Assembly: GCF_001184025.1 (NCBI RefSeq)
Contig: NZ_BBYG01000022.1
Location: 124,001-188,000 of the forward strand
Origin: Streptomyces maremycinicus
Lineage (GTDB): Bacteria > Actinomycetota > Actinomycetes > Streptomycetales > Streptomycetaceae
DNA length: 64,000 bases
Direction of reading: 5' to 3'
The position numbers and the translations under genes are program-made. Under the pieces are notes generated by a model. The model saw nothing but the letters and a program-made list of their open reading frames with translations. It searched no databases and was not told the origin of the DNA. This document shows, in pieces, positions 25,088-33,213 of this stretch (positions are counted from its first letter, which is position 1; each line of letters starts with the position of its first letter).

Positions 25088-26950
25088 ATGACATCAGCAC
25101 CCCGCACCACCGGCGATCTGCCCGACGACCCGGCCGACCGGACGCTGCCGCAGCTGCTGGCCCGGAACGCCCGCGAGTACCCCGAACTCCCGGGCCTCTC
25201 CTGGCAGTCGGGGGACACGGCCGACGACTGGACGACGTTCACCTGGGCGGAGATCCACGAACACACCCGGAGTCTCGCCGCGGGTTACCGGGCCCTCGGG
25301 GTCCGCCCCGGCGACCATGTGCTGCTGATGATGGCCAACCGGCCCGAACACTGGCTGTCGGACCTGGCGTTGGTCCGCCTCGGCGCGATCCCGGTCAGCG
25401 TCTACGGCACCGCGGCTCCGGAGCAGATCACCCACGTGGCCCGCAACTGCCGGGCCCGCCTCGCCGTGGTGGAGGGGGCGGCCCGGGTGGCGGTGTGGGA
25501 GGTGCTGCTGGCCGACCCCGGCACCCCGCTGGAGCGACTGGTGGTGGTCGACGCGGCGGCTGCGGAGCGACCGGTGGGGGTCGACGCGGCGACGGACGGC
25601 CACGTCCCGTACGCGTCCCTGCTCCGGGAGCCGGTGCCGGAGGGCTTCGCGGCGGAACTCGACGCCGCCCGCCCCGAGGATCCGCTGACCGTCGTCTACA
25701 CCTCCGGCACCACGGGCGAACCCAAGGGCGTTGTGCTCACTCACCGCGAGGTGATGGCCAACGCGCTGGCGCTGGACGCCGTGGTGGAGCTGCCCCCGCA
25801 CGTCGAGCACATCTGCTACCTGCCCTTCGCCCACATCGCCGAGCGGATGCTGGGCATCTACCTGCCCTGTCACCGGGCCTCGCACGTCCATCTGTGCGCC
25901 GACCCGACGCGCGTCGGCGAGGTGGTGCGCAAGGTGCGCCCCGCGCAGTTCTTCGGCGTGCCGAGGATCTGGGAGAAACTGGCCGCCGCCGTGCGGGCCG
26001 TCCTCTCGCTGATGCCGGCCGACCAGCGAGAGATCCTCGACCGGGCCTTCGAGGTCGCTCGCGAGCACGTCGGCCATCGCGAGCGGGGGGAGAAGCCGCC
26101 CGCCGCCCTCGAGGAGCGCTACGCCCGAGCCCGTGAGGACGTGCTGCTGCCCATGCTGGCCGCGGGCGGCCTGGACCGGGTGACCTGGTCGGCCAGCGCG
26201 TCGGCGCCGATGTCGGTCGACGTGGTGCGGTTCTGGGCCGGTTTCGGCATCGTCATCATGGACGCCTGGGGGCTGACCGAGACCACCGGCGTGGCCACCA
26301 GCAACAGTCCGAAGACCGGTTTCCGGCTCGGTTCGGTGGGACGCCCGGTGGGGTCCGTGCGGATCCGTGTCGCCGAGGACGGCGAGATCCTGGTGCGGGG
26401 CTCGTCCGTGTTCTCCGGCTACCTCCAGCCGGACGGCTCGGTGCGGTCCGCCCTGGACGCCGACGGCTGGCTGGCCACCGGCGACATCGGCCGCATCGAC
26501 GAGGACGGCTACCTCTGGCTGACGGACCGGAAGAAGGAGATGATCATCACCTCCACCGGCAAGAACGTCTCGCCCGCCCTGGTGGAGAACGCGCTCAAGG
26601 AACATTCGCTGATCGGCCAGGCGATGGTGCACGGCGACAACCGCTCCTACCTGGTCGCCCTGCTGGTGCTCGACGCGGAGGCCGCTCCCGCCTGGGCCGC
26701 GGCGCACGGCGTCGAGACGGACGGGGGACTGGCCGGGCTGGCGCGACACCCCGCCGTCCTGGAGGAGGCGGACCGTGCGGTGGCCGCCGCCAACTCCCGG
26801 CTCAACCGCACCGAGCAGGTGAAGCGGTACGCGCTGCTGGCCGAGGAGTGGGGGCCGGCGACGGGTGAGCTGACACCGTCGCTGAAGATGCGGCGCCGGG
26901 TCATCGGCGACAAGTACGCGGACGCGCTGTCCGCGCTCTACGGGGACTGA
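25088..26950 (+). CDS. AMP-forming long-chain acyl-CoA ligase
   Basis: The protein has 620 residues of the FadD15/FACL family. The adenylation motifs are VVYTSGTTGEPKGVVLTHRE (A3), MDAWGLTETTGVAT (A5), GWLATGDIGRIDEDGYLWLT (A7) and TDRKKEMIITSTGKNVSP (A8). The catalytic Lys is near the end, in LTPSLKMRRRVIG. It activates a carboxylic acid to its CoA thioester, which would feed the racemase and beta-oxidation enzymes encoded upstream. A perfect AAGGAGG lies just before the ATG. The 221-base gap before it holds no gene and may carry its own promoter. A bidirectional terminator follows at 27022-27056. Confidence 0.94.
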   Translation: MTSAPRTTGDLPDDPADRTLPQLLARNAREYPELPGLSWQSGDTADDWTTFTWAEIHEHTRSLAAGYRALGVRPGDHVLLMMANRPEHWLSDLALVRLGAIPVSVYGTAAPEQITHVARNCRARLAVVEGAARVAVWEVLLADPGTPLERLVVVDAAAAERPVGVDAATDGHVPYASLLREPVPEGFAAELDAARPEDPLTVVYTSGTTGEPKGVVLTHREVMANALALDAVVELPPHVEHICYLPFAHIAERMLGIYLPCHRASHVHLCADPTRVGEVVRKVRPAQFFGVPRIWEKLAAAVRAVLSLMPADQREILDRAFEVAREHVGHRERGEKPPAALEERYARAREDVLLPMLAAGGLDRVTWSASASAPMSVDVVRFWAGFGIVIMDAWGLTETTGVATSNSPKTGFRLGSVGRPVGSVRIRVAEDGEILVRGSSVFSGYLQPDGSVRSALDADGWLATGDIGRIDEDGYLWLTDRKKEMIITSTGKNVSPALVENALKEHSLIGQAMVHGDNRSYLVALLVLDAEAAPAWAAAHGVETDGGLAGLARHPAVLEEADRAVAAANSRLNRTEQVKRYALLAEEWGPATGELTPSLKMRRRVIGDKYADALSALYGD

Positions 26951-27021
26951 CCCGGACGGCTTGCGGCCCGCCCCCCCCCGGGGCCCGGGCCGCACGGCCC
27001 GCGCTTCCCGCGCACGAGAGA

Positions 27022-27056
27022 CGGCCGCCCGCTCCCCGTCAGGGGGCGGGCGGCCG
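27022..27056. terminator. Bidirectional terminator between convergent genes
   Basis: A stem of about 15 bp has one bulged T: CGGCCGCCCGC plus CCCC pairs with GGGG plus GCGGGCGGCCG, around the loop GTCA. It lies between the ligase stop (26950) and the stop of the acyl-CoA dehydrogenase on the other strand (27071). Confidence 0.8.
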
Positions 27057-27070
27057 CCGCGTCGGCCGTC

Positions 27071-28213
27071 TCAGAGCCCGTAGGTCTTGCCGATCACGTC
27101 GCGCTGGATCTCGCTGGTCCCGCCGTAGACCGTGGAGACGATCGCGGCCCGCAGGTGGCGTTCCATGTCGAACTCCGTGGTGTACCCGTAGCCGCCCATC
27201 ATCTGCATGCCCTCGAGAGTGGCCCGCTTGGCGATCTCGGTGGCCTTGAGCTTGGCCATGGACGCCTCGCGCGGGAACAGCCGGTCCGGGTGCGCGTCGC
27301 AGTCCAGGGCCACCTCGCGCACCAGCAGCCGAGTGCACTCGATCTCGGTGGCGAGATCGGCAATCCGGTGCCGCAGCGCCTGGAAGGAGCCGACGGGCCG
27401 GCCGAACTGCTCGCGCCGGCGGACATAGGCGACGGTGTCGTCGAAGGCGCGGCGCGCCAGGCCCAGCATGTTCGCGGCCAGGAAGAGCCGCTCATGGTTG
27501 AGGCCGGCCATCAACTGCCGCCAGCCGTCGTCCACCTGGCCCACGACGGCGTCCGCTGGCAGCCGGACTCCGGTGAGGAAGACGTCGTTGACCTCCCGGC
27601 TGCCGCGCAGGGTCTCGATGCCGCGCACCTCGACGCCCGGGGTGTCGGCGGGCAGATGGAACATGGTCAGACCGCCGTGCTTGTCCTCGCCGGTGCGGGC
27701 CACCAGCAGAATGCTCTTCGCGCAGTGCGCGTTGGAGATCCAGGTCTTCTGGCCGTCGATCACCCAGGTGCCGTCCCCCTGCTGCCGGGCACGGCAGCGC
27801 AGCGCTCCGACGTCCGACCCGGCTCCCGGCTCCGACATGGCGATGGACAGGACGTCGCCGCGCACCGCGCCGGGCAGCACCTCCTGTCGCTGCCGCTCGG
27901 TGCCGAACCGTTCGTACGCCTTCGCGGTGATGACGGTGGTGACGAAGCCTCCGCACGGGACCATGCCGTACGAGGTCTCCTCCAGGAAGAGACACGCGTC
28001 GGCCAGGCCGCCACCGGAGCCCGCGTACTCCTCGGGCAGGCACACCCCGAGCCAGCCCAGGTCGGCGAGCCTCGCGTACACCTCGGGATGGTGGGCTTCG
28101 CGGCCCCCCTCGGACAGCGCGTCGCGCTGCTCCCTGGTGCCGCACTCGCGCTTGGCGAAATCGCGCACGGCCGCGGCGAAAGCGGCCTGTTCCTCGGTGA
28201 GTCGACTGCCCAT
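27071..28213 (-). CDS. Acyl-CoA dehydrogenase, second copy
   Basis: The protein has 380 residues. It contains LSIAMSEPGAGSDVGALRCR (FAD), DGQKTWISNAHCAKS, RRREQFGRPVGSFQALRHRI and the C-terminal STVYGGTSEIQRDVIGKTYG, with the catalytic Glu in TSEI. It shares little beyond family motifs with the copy at 20186, so it probably has a different chain specificity. It is divergent from a TetR gene, with 124 bases between starts; that gap includes a lower-GC stretch (28270-28300) and is the likely control point. It is convergent with the ligase gene. Confidence 0.92.
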   Translation of the reverse strand: MGSRLTEEQAAFAAAVRDFAKRECGTREQRDALSEGGREAHHPEVYARLADLGWLGVCLPEEYAGSGGGLADACLFLEETSYGMVPCGGFVTTVITAKAYERFGTERQRQEVLPGAVRGDVLSIAMSEPGAGSDVGALRCRARQQGDGTWVIDGQKTWISNAHCAKSILLVARTGEDKHGGLTMFHLPADTPGVEVRGIETLRGSREVNDVFLTGVRLPADAVVGQVDDGWRQLMAGLNHERLFLAANMLGLARRAFDDTVAYVRRREQFGRPVGSFQALRHRIADLATEIECTRLLVREVALDCDAHPDRLFPREASMAKLKATEIAKRATLEGMQMMGGYGYTTEFDMERHLRAAIVSTVYGGTSEIQRDVIGKTYGL

Positions 28214-28337
28214 CAGGTCCTCCGGGATCCGGGTGCGGTGGCGGCTCGGTCAGCGTCGGGCACGCAGGGGTTACAAAGACACGCTATATGTTTCACGGTC
28301 TCTCGGGGGGATGTTCGCCGGTATCGTGAGGGACACC

Positions 28338-28964
28338 ATGAGAACTGACACGAACGACCCGTGGCTCGACCGAGCCCTTGCCCGGCCCGAGCCGGAGGAC
28401 GACATGGCGCGGCGGATCCTCGACGCCGCGCTGGAGCAGTTCACCCTCCTGGGCCTGCGCCGCTCCTCCGTGGACGACGTGGCCAAGCGGGCCGGTGTCT
28501 CCCGGGTCACCGTCTACCGGCGCTTCCAGACCAAGGACAAGCTGGTCGAGGAGACCCTGCTGCGTGAACTCAGCCGGTTCTTCCAGCGGCTGGACTCGGC
28601 GGTGGCGGCGCTGCCTACCATGAAGGAGCGGGTCGTCGAGGGCTTCGTCGTCGCCCTGCGCCACACCCGCGCCCATCCGTTGTACGGCGGTCTGCTGCGC
28701 CTCGAACCCGAGGTGGTGCTGCCCTACCTGACCGTGCAGGGCGGCTCCTCGCTCTCCGCCACCGTCGCGTATCTGACGGCCCATCTGCGCCGCGCGCAAC
28801 AGGTCGAGGGCCGCCCCGACGACGACCCGCGTCCGGTCGCCGAACTGATGGTGCGGGTCGCCGTGTCCTTCCTGCTGAACCCCGCCAGCTGCATCGAGAT
28901 GGAGGACGAGGACCAGGCCCGGGCCTTCGCCCGCCGTTACCTGGCCCCGCTGCTGGACGCCTGA
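28338..28964 (+). CDS. TetR-family regulator
   Basis: The protein has 208 residues. The DNA-binding domain (about 20-70) has ILDAALEQFTLLGLRRSSVD and RAGVSRVTVYRRFQTKDKLV. The C-terminal domain has LRRAQQVEGRPDDDPRPVAE and VAVSFLLNPASCIEMEDEDQ. The ATG at 28338 has GAGGGAC just upstream; an in-frame ATG at 28311 is an alternative. It is divergent from an acyl-CoA dehydrogenase gene and convergent with the aldehyde dehydrogenase gene. It may control either neighbour or the operator found at 31619. The first unit of a 21-bp tandem repeat begins at its stop codon. Confidence 0.86.
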   Translation: MRTDTNDPWLDRALARPEPEDDMARRILDAALEQFTLLGLRRSSVDDVAKRAGVSRVTVYRRFQTKDKLVEETLLRELSRFFQRLDSAVAALPTMKERVVEGFVVALRHTRAHPLYGGLLRLEPEVVLPYLTVQGGSSLSATVAYLTAHLRRAQQVEGRPDDDPRPVAELMVRVAVSFLLNPASCIEMEDEDQARAFARRYLAPLLDA

Positions 28965-29024
28965 CCGGCCGGACGGGACCGGTGACCGGCCGGACGGGAC
29001 CGCTGACCGGCCGGACCCGACCGC
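28962..29024. repeat. Three 21-bp tandem repeats starting at the TetR stop codon
   Basis: Units begin TGACCGGCCGGACGGGACCG at 28962, 28983 and 29004, with 1-3 changes between copies. The TGA of unit 1 is the stop codon of the TetR gene. The array fills most of the gap to the convergent aldehyde dehydrogenase gene. Confidence 0.8.
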
Positions 29025-29060
29025 CCGGACCCTCCGCCGGTCGGGCACCGTCGGAGACGC

Positions 29061-30566
29061 TCAGCGGCGGCGATGCAGGGAGCGCGCCAGCCGTACCGCG
29101 CGCTCCCGTGTGGCGGCCGGAACCCCGAACGAGGTCAACGCGATCGGCGGGGTGAACCGCTGCACCGTCGTCGACTGCACGCCGGTGAAGGCACGCAGCC
29201 CTTCCGCGCCGTGGATCCGCCCGAAGCCGGAGTCCCGCGAACCGCCGAACGGCAGTGCCGGCACCGCCGCGAAGCCCAGCACCGAGTTCACCGACACCGC
29301 CCCGGCACGCAGCCGCGCCGCGATCGCCCGGCCGGTGCGCCCGCCGCCGCAGAACACCGCTGCCCCGAGCGCGTAACGCGAGGCGTTGGCCCGCTCCACC
29401 GCCTCGTCCACGTCGGCCACCGCATTGATGGCGACGACCGGCCCGAAGGTCTCCTCCGTCATCGCCGCCGCGTCCTCCGGAACGCCTGCCAGCACGACCG
29501 GCGCGACAAACGGGGCGCGAACCGACTCGGCCCCGCCCAGCAGGGCGCGCGCACCCGCCGAGACCGCACCGGACACATGCCGCTCGACGACGGCGACCTG
29601 GCCCGGAAGTGTCATCGGGCCGTAGACGGCGTCCGTCTCGTCACCCGTGCGCAGCGCCCCGGCCCGCTCGACCACCCGCTCGCACAGCGCCGCGTGGATC
29701 TCGCGCACCGCGTAGACGCGCTCCACGCCCGCGCAGGTCTGGCCCGCGTTGCTCAGCGCGCCCCACACGATCGCGTCGGCGGCGGCCTCCAGGTCCGCGT
29801 CGGCGGTGACGATCACCGCGTCCTTCCCGCCGCACTCGGCGAGGAACGGAGTCAGCGTCTCGGCGCACACCGCCATCACCTTGCGGGCCGTCCCCGGCGA
29901 ACCGGTGAACGCCAGTTTGTCGACCCCGGACCGGGCCAGGGCGTCCCCGGTGGACGCCGCACCCGTGATCGTGGTGAGCAGCCCGGCATGCCCGGGCACG
30001 GCGGAGTCGAAGAGCTCGGCCAGCAGGACCCCGGTGCCCGGGGTCAGCTCGGACGGCTTGAAGACCACGGCGTTCCCCGCGGCCAGGGCGTAGCCGATGG
30101 AGCCCATCGGCGTGTACAGGGGGTAGTTCCAGGGGCCGATCACGCCGACCACGCCCAGCGGCCGGTGGACGAGCGAGGCCCGCTGGTGGACGGTGAACAG
30201 TCCGGTGCGCACCGTCCGCCGGCGCAGTACGCGGTCGGCGTTGCGGGCGGCCCAGCCCAGGTGCTCCAGGGTGAGCACGACTTCCAGTGAGGCGTCACCG
30301 AACGGCTTGCCCGTCTCCTCGGAGATGACGCGGGCCACGGCGTCCAGGTCGGTGGCGAGGGCCTTCTTCCAGCTCAGCAGGTGGTCTCGGCGTCGTCCGG
30401 CCGACAGCGCCGTCCAGCCTGCCTGGGCGGTCCGGGCGCGGGCGACGGCGCGGGAGACCTCCTCGGGGCCTTTCACCGGGTACTCGGCGATCAGCTTGCC
30501 GGTCGCGGGGGAGTACGTGCTGAAGGTCGTCGCGCTGGGTGCGGCGGACGGGGCGGCGTCGGTCAT
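29061..30566 (-). CDS. Aldehyde dehydrogenase (succinate-semialdehyde-type clade)
   Basis: The protein has 501 residues. It contains VIGPWNYPLYTPMGSIGYAL, KPSELTPGTGVLLAE and LAFTGSPGTARKVM (cofactor binding). The general base is Glu244 in FLAECGGKDAV, and the nucleophile is Cys278 in SNAGQTCAGVERVY. The C-terminus has LPFGGSRDSGFGRIHGAEGL. It oxidises an aldehyde to the acid with NAD(P). Its ATG overlaps the stop of the MpaB-type gene by one base (TGATG), and AGGAGG lies four bases upstream. Oxidation of an aldehyde made by the coupled heme-type protein, or by Lcp, is an attractive inference. Confidence 0.92.
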   Translation of the reverse strand: MTDAAPSAAPSATTFSTYSPATGKLIAEYPVKGPEEVSRAVARARTAQAGWTALSAGRRRDHLLSWKKALATDLDAVARVISEETGKPFGDASLEVVLTLEHLGWAARNADRVLRRRTVRTGLFTVHQRASLVHRPLGVVGVIGPWNYPLYTPMGSIGYALAAGNAVVFKPSELTPGTGVLLAELFDSAVPGHAGLLTTITGAASTGDALARSGVDKLAFTGSPGTARKVMAVCAETLTPFLAECGGKDAVIVTADADLEAAADAIVWGALSNAGQTCAGVERVYAVREIHAALCERVVERAGALRTGDETDAVYGPMTLPGQVAVVERHVSGAVSAGARALLGGAESVRAPFVAPVVLAGVPEDAAAMTEETFGPVVAINAVADVDEAVERANASRYALGAAVFCGGGRTGRAIAARLRAGAVSVNSVLGFAAVPALPFGGSRDSGFGRIHGAEGLRAFTGVQSTTVQRFTPPIALTSFGVPAATRERAVRLARSLHRRR

Positions 30567-31531
30567 CAGGCCTCCTGACGGGGAGCACGGGGAGCACGGG
30601 GAGCACGGGGAGCATGGGGGGCGGACTGCTGCGCCGGAACGGAGGTCTCTTCCGGTGGTGTCCCGTCCTGGACCGGGGTCCGCGGACGGGAGTGCGCCCA
30701 GTGCGGGCCCAGGTCGTCCAGGGTCCAGCCGAAGGGGTAGGTGCGCGCCTTGGGTCTGCGGGGGAACCGTTCGGGCCGCCCGGGCAGCAGGCGGAGCAGC
30801 CGGGCCCGGGTGCGGAACGCGCGGTGGACCGCGGTCCGCAGCCAGCGGGGCTCCGGGCGGAAGCCGAGCGCGTCGAGCAGCGGTTCGTCCAGGACGGCGA
30901 GGACCACCCGGGACGCCAGCCGCCGTGCCGGGGCCGGATACCAGGAGGCCAGGATCCGCAAGGTGGCCGCGGCGACCCGGCGGTTGGCGGGGTCGTAGGC
31001 GAACATCTCCCGCTCGTAGCCGTCGTGGAGCCGCTCGAACGCGTCGTAGGTGTCGGGCACGCCGGAGATCCCCATCATCTCGCCCATCCGCCGGCCCACC
31101 AGCGCCAGACTCTCGGTCTCCTGCTCGGTCAGGCGCCGCCGGCCGAACCGGTCGATCCACCGTTTCGGGCCCACCACCGTGGTGGCCAGGACGTAGAGGA
31201 AGTCCTCGTTGGGGATCTGGTAGCGCCCGTGGATGCGGTTCAGATGGTCGGCGGCCGCCCGGCCGTGGTCCGAGTCCGTCCCCTCGCGGACCATTTCGTA
31301 CGTCAGCAGCACGGTGTCGTCGTACCGCTTCTGCCCGGCACGTTCGAACTCCTGCGTGCGGTCCAGGAGTCGGGAGATGCGCGGGACGCCGTAGTCCCGA
31401 AGGAACGCGATCGACGTCCCGTGGAGATAGTCGCGGGGGAACTCGTAGTGGACGATCCACCGGTAGATCTGCTCGAAGTCCTGCTGCGGATCCATCTGCC
31501 GGATGCGCCGGATCCGGCTGCGGCGACCCAT
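30566..31531 (-). CDS. Oxygenase MpaB / DUF2236 family protein with APR-repeat tail
   Basis: The protein has 321 residues. It starts RIRRIRQMDPQQDFEQIYRW and has HGTSIAFLRDYGVPRISRLL, RYDDTVLLTYEMVREGTDSD, GRYQIPNEDFLYVLATTVVG and GVPDTYDAFERLHDGYEREM. This order is that of the MpaB_rubber-oxygenase (ER-bound oxygenase) family, the fungal member of which cleaves a farnesyl chain in mycophenolic acid synthesis. Lcp belongs to the same broad DUF2236 superfamily. No signal peptide is seen. The C-terminus ends in Ala-Pro-Arg repeats encoded by a 9-bp tandem repeat. AAGGGAT precedes the ATG. It is the first gene of a two-gene operon with the aldehyde dehydrogenase and has its own promoter at 31630-31659. 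Confidence 0.85.
   Translation of the reverse strand: MGRRSRIRRIRQMDPQQDFEQIYRWIVHYEFPRDYLHGTSIAFLRDYGVPRISRLLDRTQEFERAGQKRYDDTVLLTYEMVREGTDSDHGRAAADHLNRIHGRYQIPNEDFLYVLATTVVGPKRWIDRFGRRRLTEQETESLALVGRRMGEMMGISGVPDTYDAFERLHDGYEREMFAYDPANRRVAAATLRILASWYPAPARRLASRVVLAVLDEPLLDALGFRPEPRWLRTAVHRAFRTRARLLRLLPGRPERFPRRPKARTYPFGWTLDDLGPHWAHSRPRTPVQDGTPPEETSVPAQQSAPHAPRAPRAPRAPRQEA
30580..30615. repeat. Four 9-bp tandem repeats coding the C-terminal APR tail
   Basis: GGGGAGCAC occurs at 30580, 30589 and 30598, and GGGGAGCAT at 30607. Read on the minus strand in the gene frame they give Ala-Pro-Arg triplets (the last copy Ala-Pro-His). The array stops 13 bases before the next start codon. Confidence 0.85.
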
Positions 31532-31618
31532 GGGTGATCCCTTCCGTCGGAATCGCGGCCACCAGCTCGCGGTGCGAGCGTTCAGGTCGGCGGAGGGGGC
31601 GGTTTCCCTCCTGTGAGT

Positions 31619-31651
31619 CGATGATACTGAAACTATTGAGTTGTATCATCG
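31619..31651. promoter_or_regulatory. Operator: 9-bp inverted arms astride the MpaB-operon promoter
   Basis: CGATGATAC (31619-31627) and GTATCATCG (31643-31651) are perfect inverted repeats separated by 15 bases. They bracket the -10 box of the minus-strand promoter, a typical repressor layout. The core is AT-rich compared with its surroundings. Confidence 0.65.
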
Positions 31652-31659
31652 GCCGTCAA
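31630..31659 (-). promoter_or_regulatory. Promoter of the mpaB-type / aldehyde dehydrogenase operon
   Basis: On the minus strand TTGACG (31659-31654) and TAGTTT (31635-31630) are 18 bases apart. The leader to the ATG at 31531 is about 90 bases. Confidence 0.6.
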
Positions 31660-31800
31660 TACTCCGGACGTAACCGAGACGCGGAGTGCCTGCGGGCGTG
31701 AGGCGCCTTCGGCCTCACACCGTCAACTTCTCGATGGAGTACGGAAGATGACGGGCGTGTGGAACTCGGCCACGCCCTTGGCCGAGCTGCGTCGGGCCAC

Positions 31801-31832
31801 CGGACCGCGGTGAGCGGCCGCGCCGCGGTCCG
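31801..31832 (-). terminator. Terminator hairpin after pqqE
   Basis: A perfect 10-bp stem CGGACCGCGG/CCGCGGTCCG has a 12-base loop and begins 18 bases beyond the pqqE stop codon. A second hairpin (GTGAGGC/GCCTCAC, 31698-31718) lies further on. No gene is seen between 31652 and 31849. Confidence 0.7.
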
Positions 31833-31849
31833 CCGATCGCGACGACTCC

Positions 31850-32950
31850 TCAGCGGACTTCGCGGGGGACGGCCCGGGCCGTGGGGCGTCGTGGGACGAG
31901 AGGGGGTGAGGTGTCCGGCCGGGTCAGGGCGACCAGGGCGGCGTGGTCGGGGGAGAGGGAGCAGGCGGGGTCGGTGCGGGTGGCGTCCCCCGTGAGCGCG
32001 TGCGCCTGGCAGCGGCAGCCGCCGAAGTCCTCGGTGCGGCGCTCGCAGGTGCGGCAGGGAGCGGGCATCCAGTCGGTGCCGCGATAGGCGTTGAAGGCGG
32101 GTGACTCCTCCCAGATCCAGCGCAGCGGCCGGTCGGTGACCTTGGGTGGGTCCAGGCCGGGAAGGGTGGCCGCGGCCGGGCAGGGGAGGACCGTTCCGTC
32201 GGGTGTGACGGTGAGCGACACGGCACCCCAGCCGCCCATGCAGGGCTTGGGCCTGCCGGAGAAGTAGTCGGGCACCACCCAGGTGATGTCCAGGGTGCCG
32301 TCCAGGCGGCTTCGCCGGCGGTCCACCGCCTCGACCGCGCCGGCGAGCTGCGTCCTGGTCGGCATGAGCGCGGCGCGGTTGAGCAGGCCCCAGCCGTAGA
32401 ACTGCGTGTTGGCCAGCTCGATGCGGTCGGCCCGCCAGTCGACCGCCAGTTGCACGAGGTCGTCCACGGCGTCGAGGTTGTGCCGGTGCAGGACGACGTT
32501 GATGCCGAGCGGCAGCCCTCGTTCCTTGACGAGCCGGGCCGCCGCCCGCTTGGCGTCGAAGGACCGGCGGCCCGCTATCGCGTCGGACCGGCCGGGATCG
32601 GCGTGCTGGACGGACAACTGCACGCTGTTCAGGCCGGCGGCGACCAGGGTGTCCAGCCGTTCCGCCGTCAGACCGTCGCCGCTGGTCACCAGCTGGGTGT
32701 ACAGCCCGGCGTCGGTGGCGGCCCGGGTGATATCGGGCAGGTCCCGGCGCAACAGGGGCTCGCCGCCGGAAAGATGGGTGTGCAGCACACCGAGCCCGGC
32801 CGCCTGCCGGAAGACGTCCGCCCACTGTGCCGAGCTCAGTTCCTGCGAACGCCGCGTCAGCTCCAGGGGATTGGAGCAGTAGCCGCAGTGCAGGGGGCAG
32901 GCGTGGGTGAGTTCGGAGAGCAGGGCCCAGGGCGGAGCGGGTGTGGTCAT
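31850..32950 (-). CDS. pqqE: PqqE, radical SAM enzyme of PQQ biosynthesis
   Basis: The protein has 366 residues. The radical SAM cluster motif is CPLHCGYCSNPLELTRRSQE, followed by HLSGGEPLLRRDL, a set specific to PqqE. The C-terminal SPASM Cys positions are seen in KPCMGGWGAVSLTV, LPCPAA, PCRTCERRTEDFGGCRCQA and PACSLSPDH. It forms the Glu-Tyr carbon-carbon bond in PqqA presented by PqqD. The ATG overlaps the pqqD stop by four bases (ATGA). It is the last gene of the operon. Confidence 0.96.
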   Translation of the reverse strand: MTTPAPPWALLSELTHACPLHCGYCSNPLELTRRSQELSSAQWADVFRQAAGLGVLHTHLSGGEPLLRRDLPDITRAATDAGLYTQLVTSGDGLTAERLDTLVAAGLNSVQLSVQHADPGRSDAIAGRRSFDAKRAAARLVKERGLPLGINVVLHRHNLDAVDDLVQLAVDWRADRIELANTQFYGWGLLNRAALMPTRTQLAGAVEAVDRRRSRLDGTLDITWVVPDYFSGRPKPCMGGWGAVSLTVTPDGTVLPCPAAATLPGLDPPKVTDRPLRWIWEESPAFNAYRGTDWMPAPCRTCERRTEDFGGCRCQAHALTGDATRTDPACSLSPDHAALVALTRPDTSPPLVPRRPTARAVPREVR

Positions 32951-33213
32951 CGCAGGCAGCCTTCCGTGCGCAGCCGGTCGAGGAACGCGGCGACCTCATG
33001 GCGGACGCGGGTTTCGTCGGCGCCGGCCGAGAGCAGGCCGGCGATCTCGTCGACGGTGCGGTGGCCGTCGCACAGGTCGAGCACGGCCCGCCCCGAGCCG
33101 TGCAGGACGACGACGCGTTCGGGCAGCAGCAGGACGTCGGTCCCCCGCGCCCCGTCGCGGCGCAGGACCGCGGCCGGGGGGACCCGGGGCCGCCACGGCC
33201 GGTCGCCGCTCAC
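32947..33213 (-). CDS. pqqD: PqqD, PqqA peptide chaperone
   Basis: The protein has 88 residues from a GTG (33211-33213), the usual PqqD length. It contains WRPRVPPAAVLRRDGARGTD, LLLPERVVVLHGSGRAVLDL, CDGHRTVDEIAGLL and VRHEVAAFLDRLRTEGCL, the winged-helix RiPP recognition element. It binds PqqA and docks to PqqE. The GTG shares GTGA with the pqqC stop. A longer frame upstream to 33276 would overlap pqqC further and was not chosen. Confidence 0.95.
   Translation of the reverse strand: MSGDRPWRPRVPPAAVLRRDGARGTDVLLLPERVVVLHGSGRAVLDLCDGHRTVDEIAGLLSAGADETRVRHEVAAFLDRLRTEGCLR

Noticed and set aside
22677..25100. 807-codon open frame on the minus strand
   Set aside because: It mirrors the FadB-like gene on the plus strand and has no recognisable domain.
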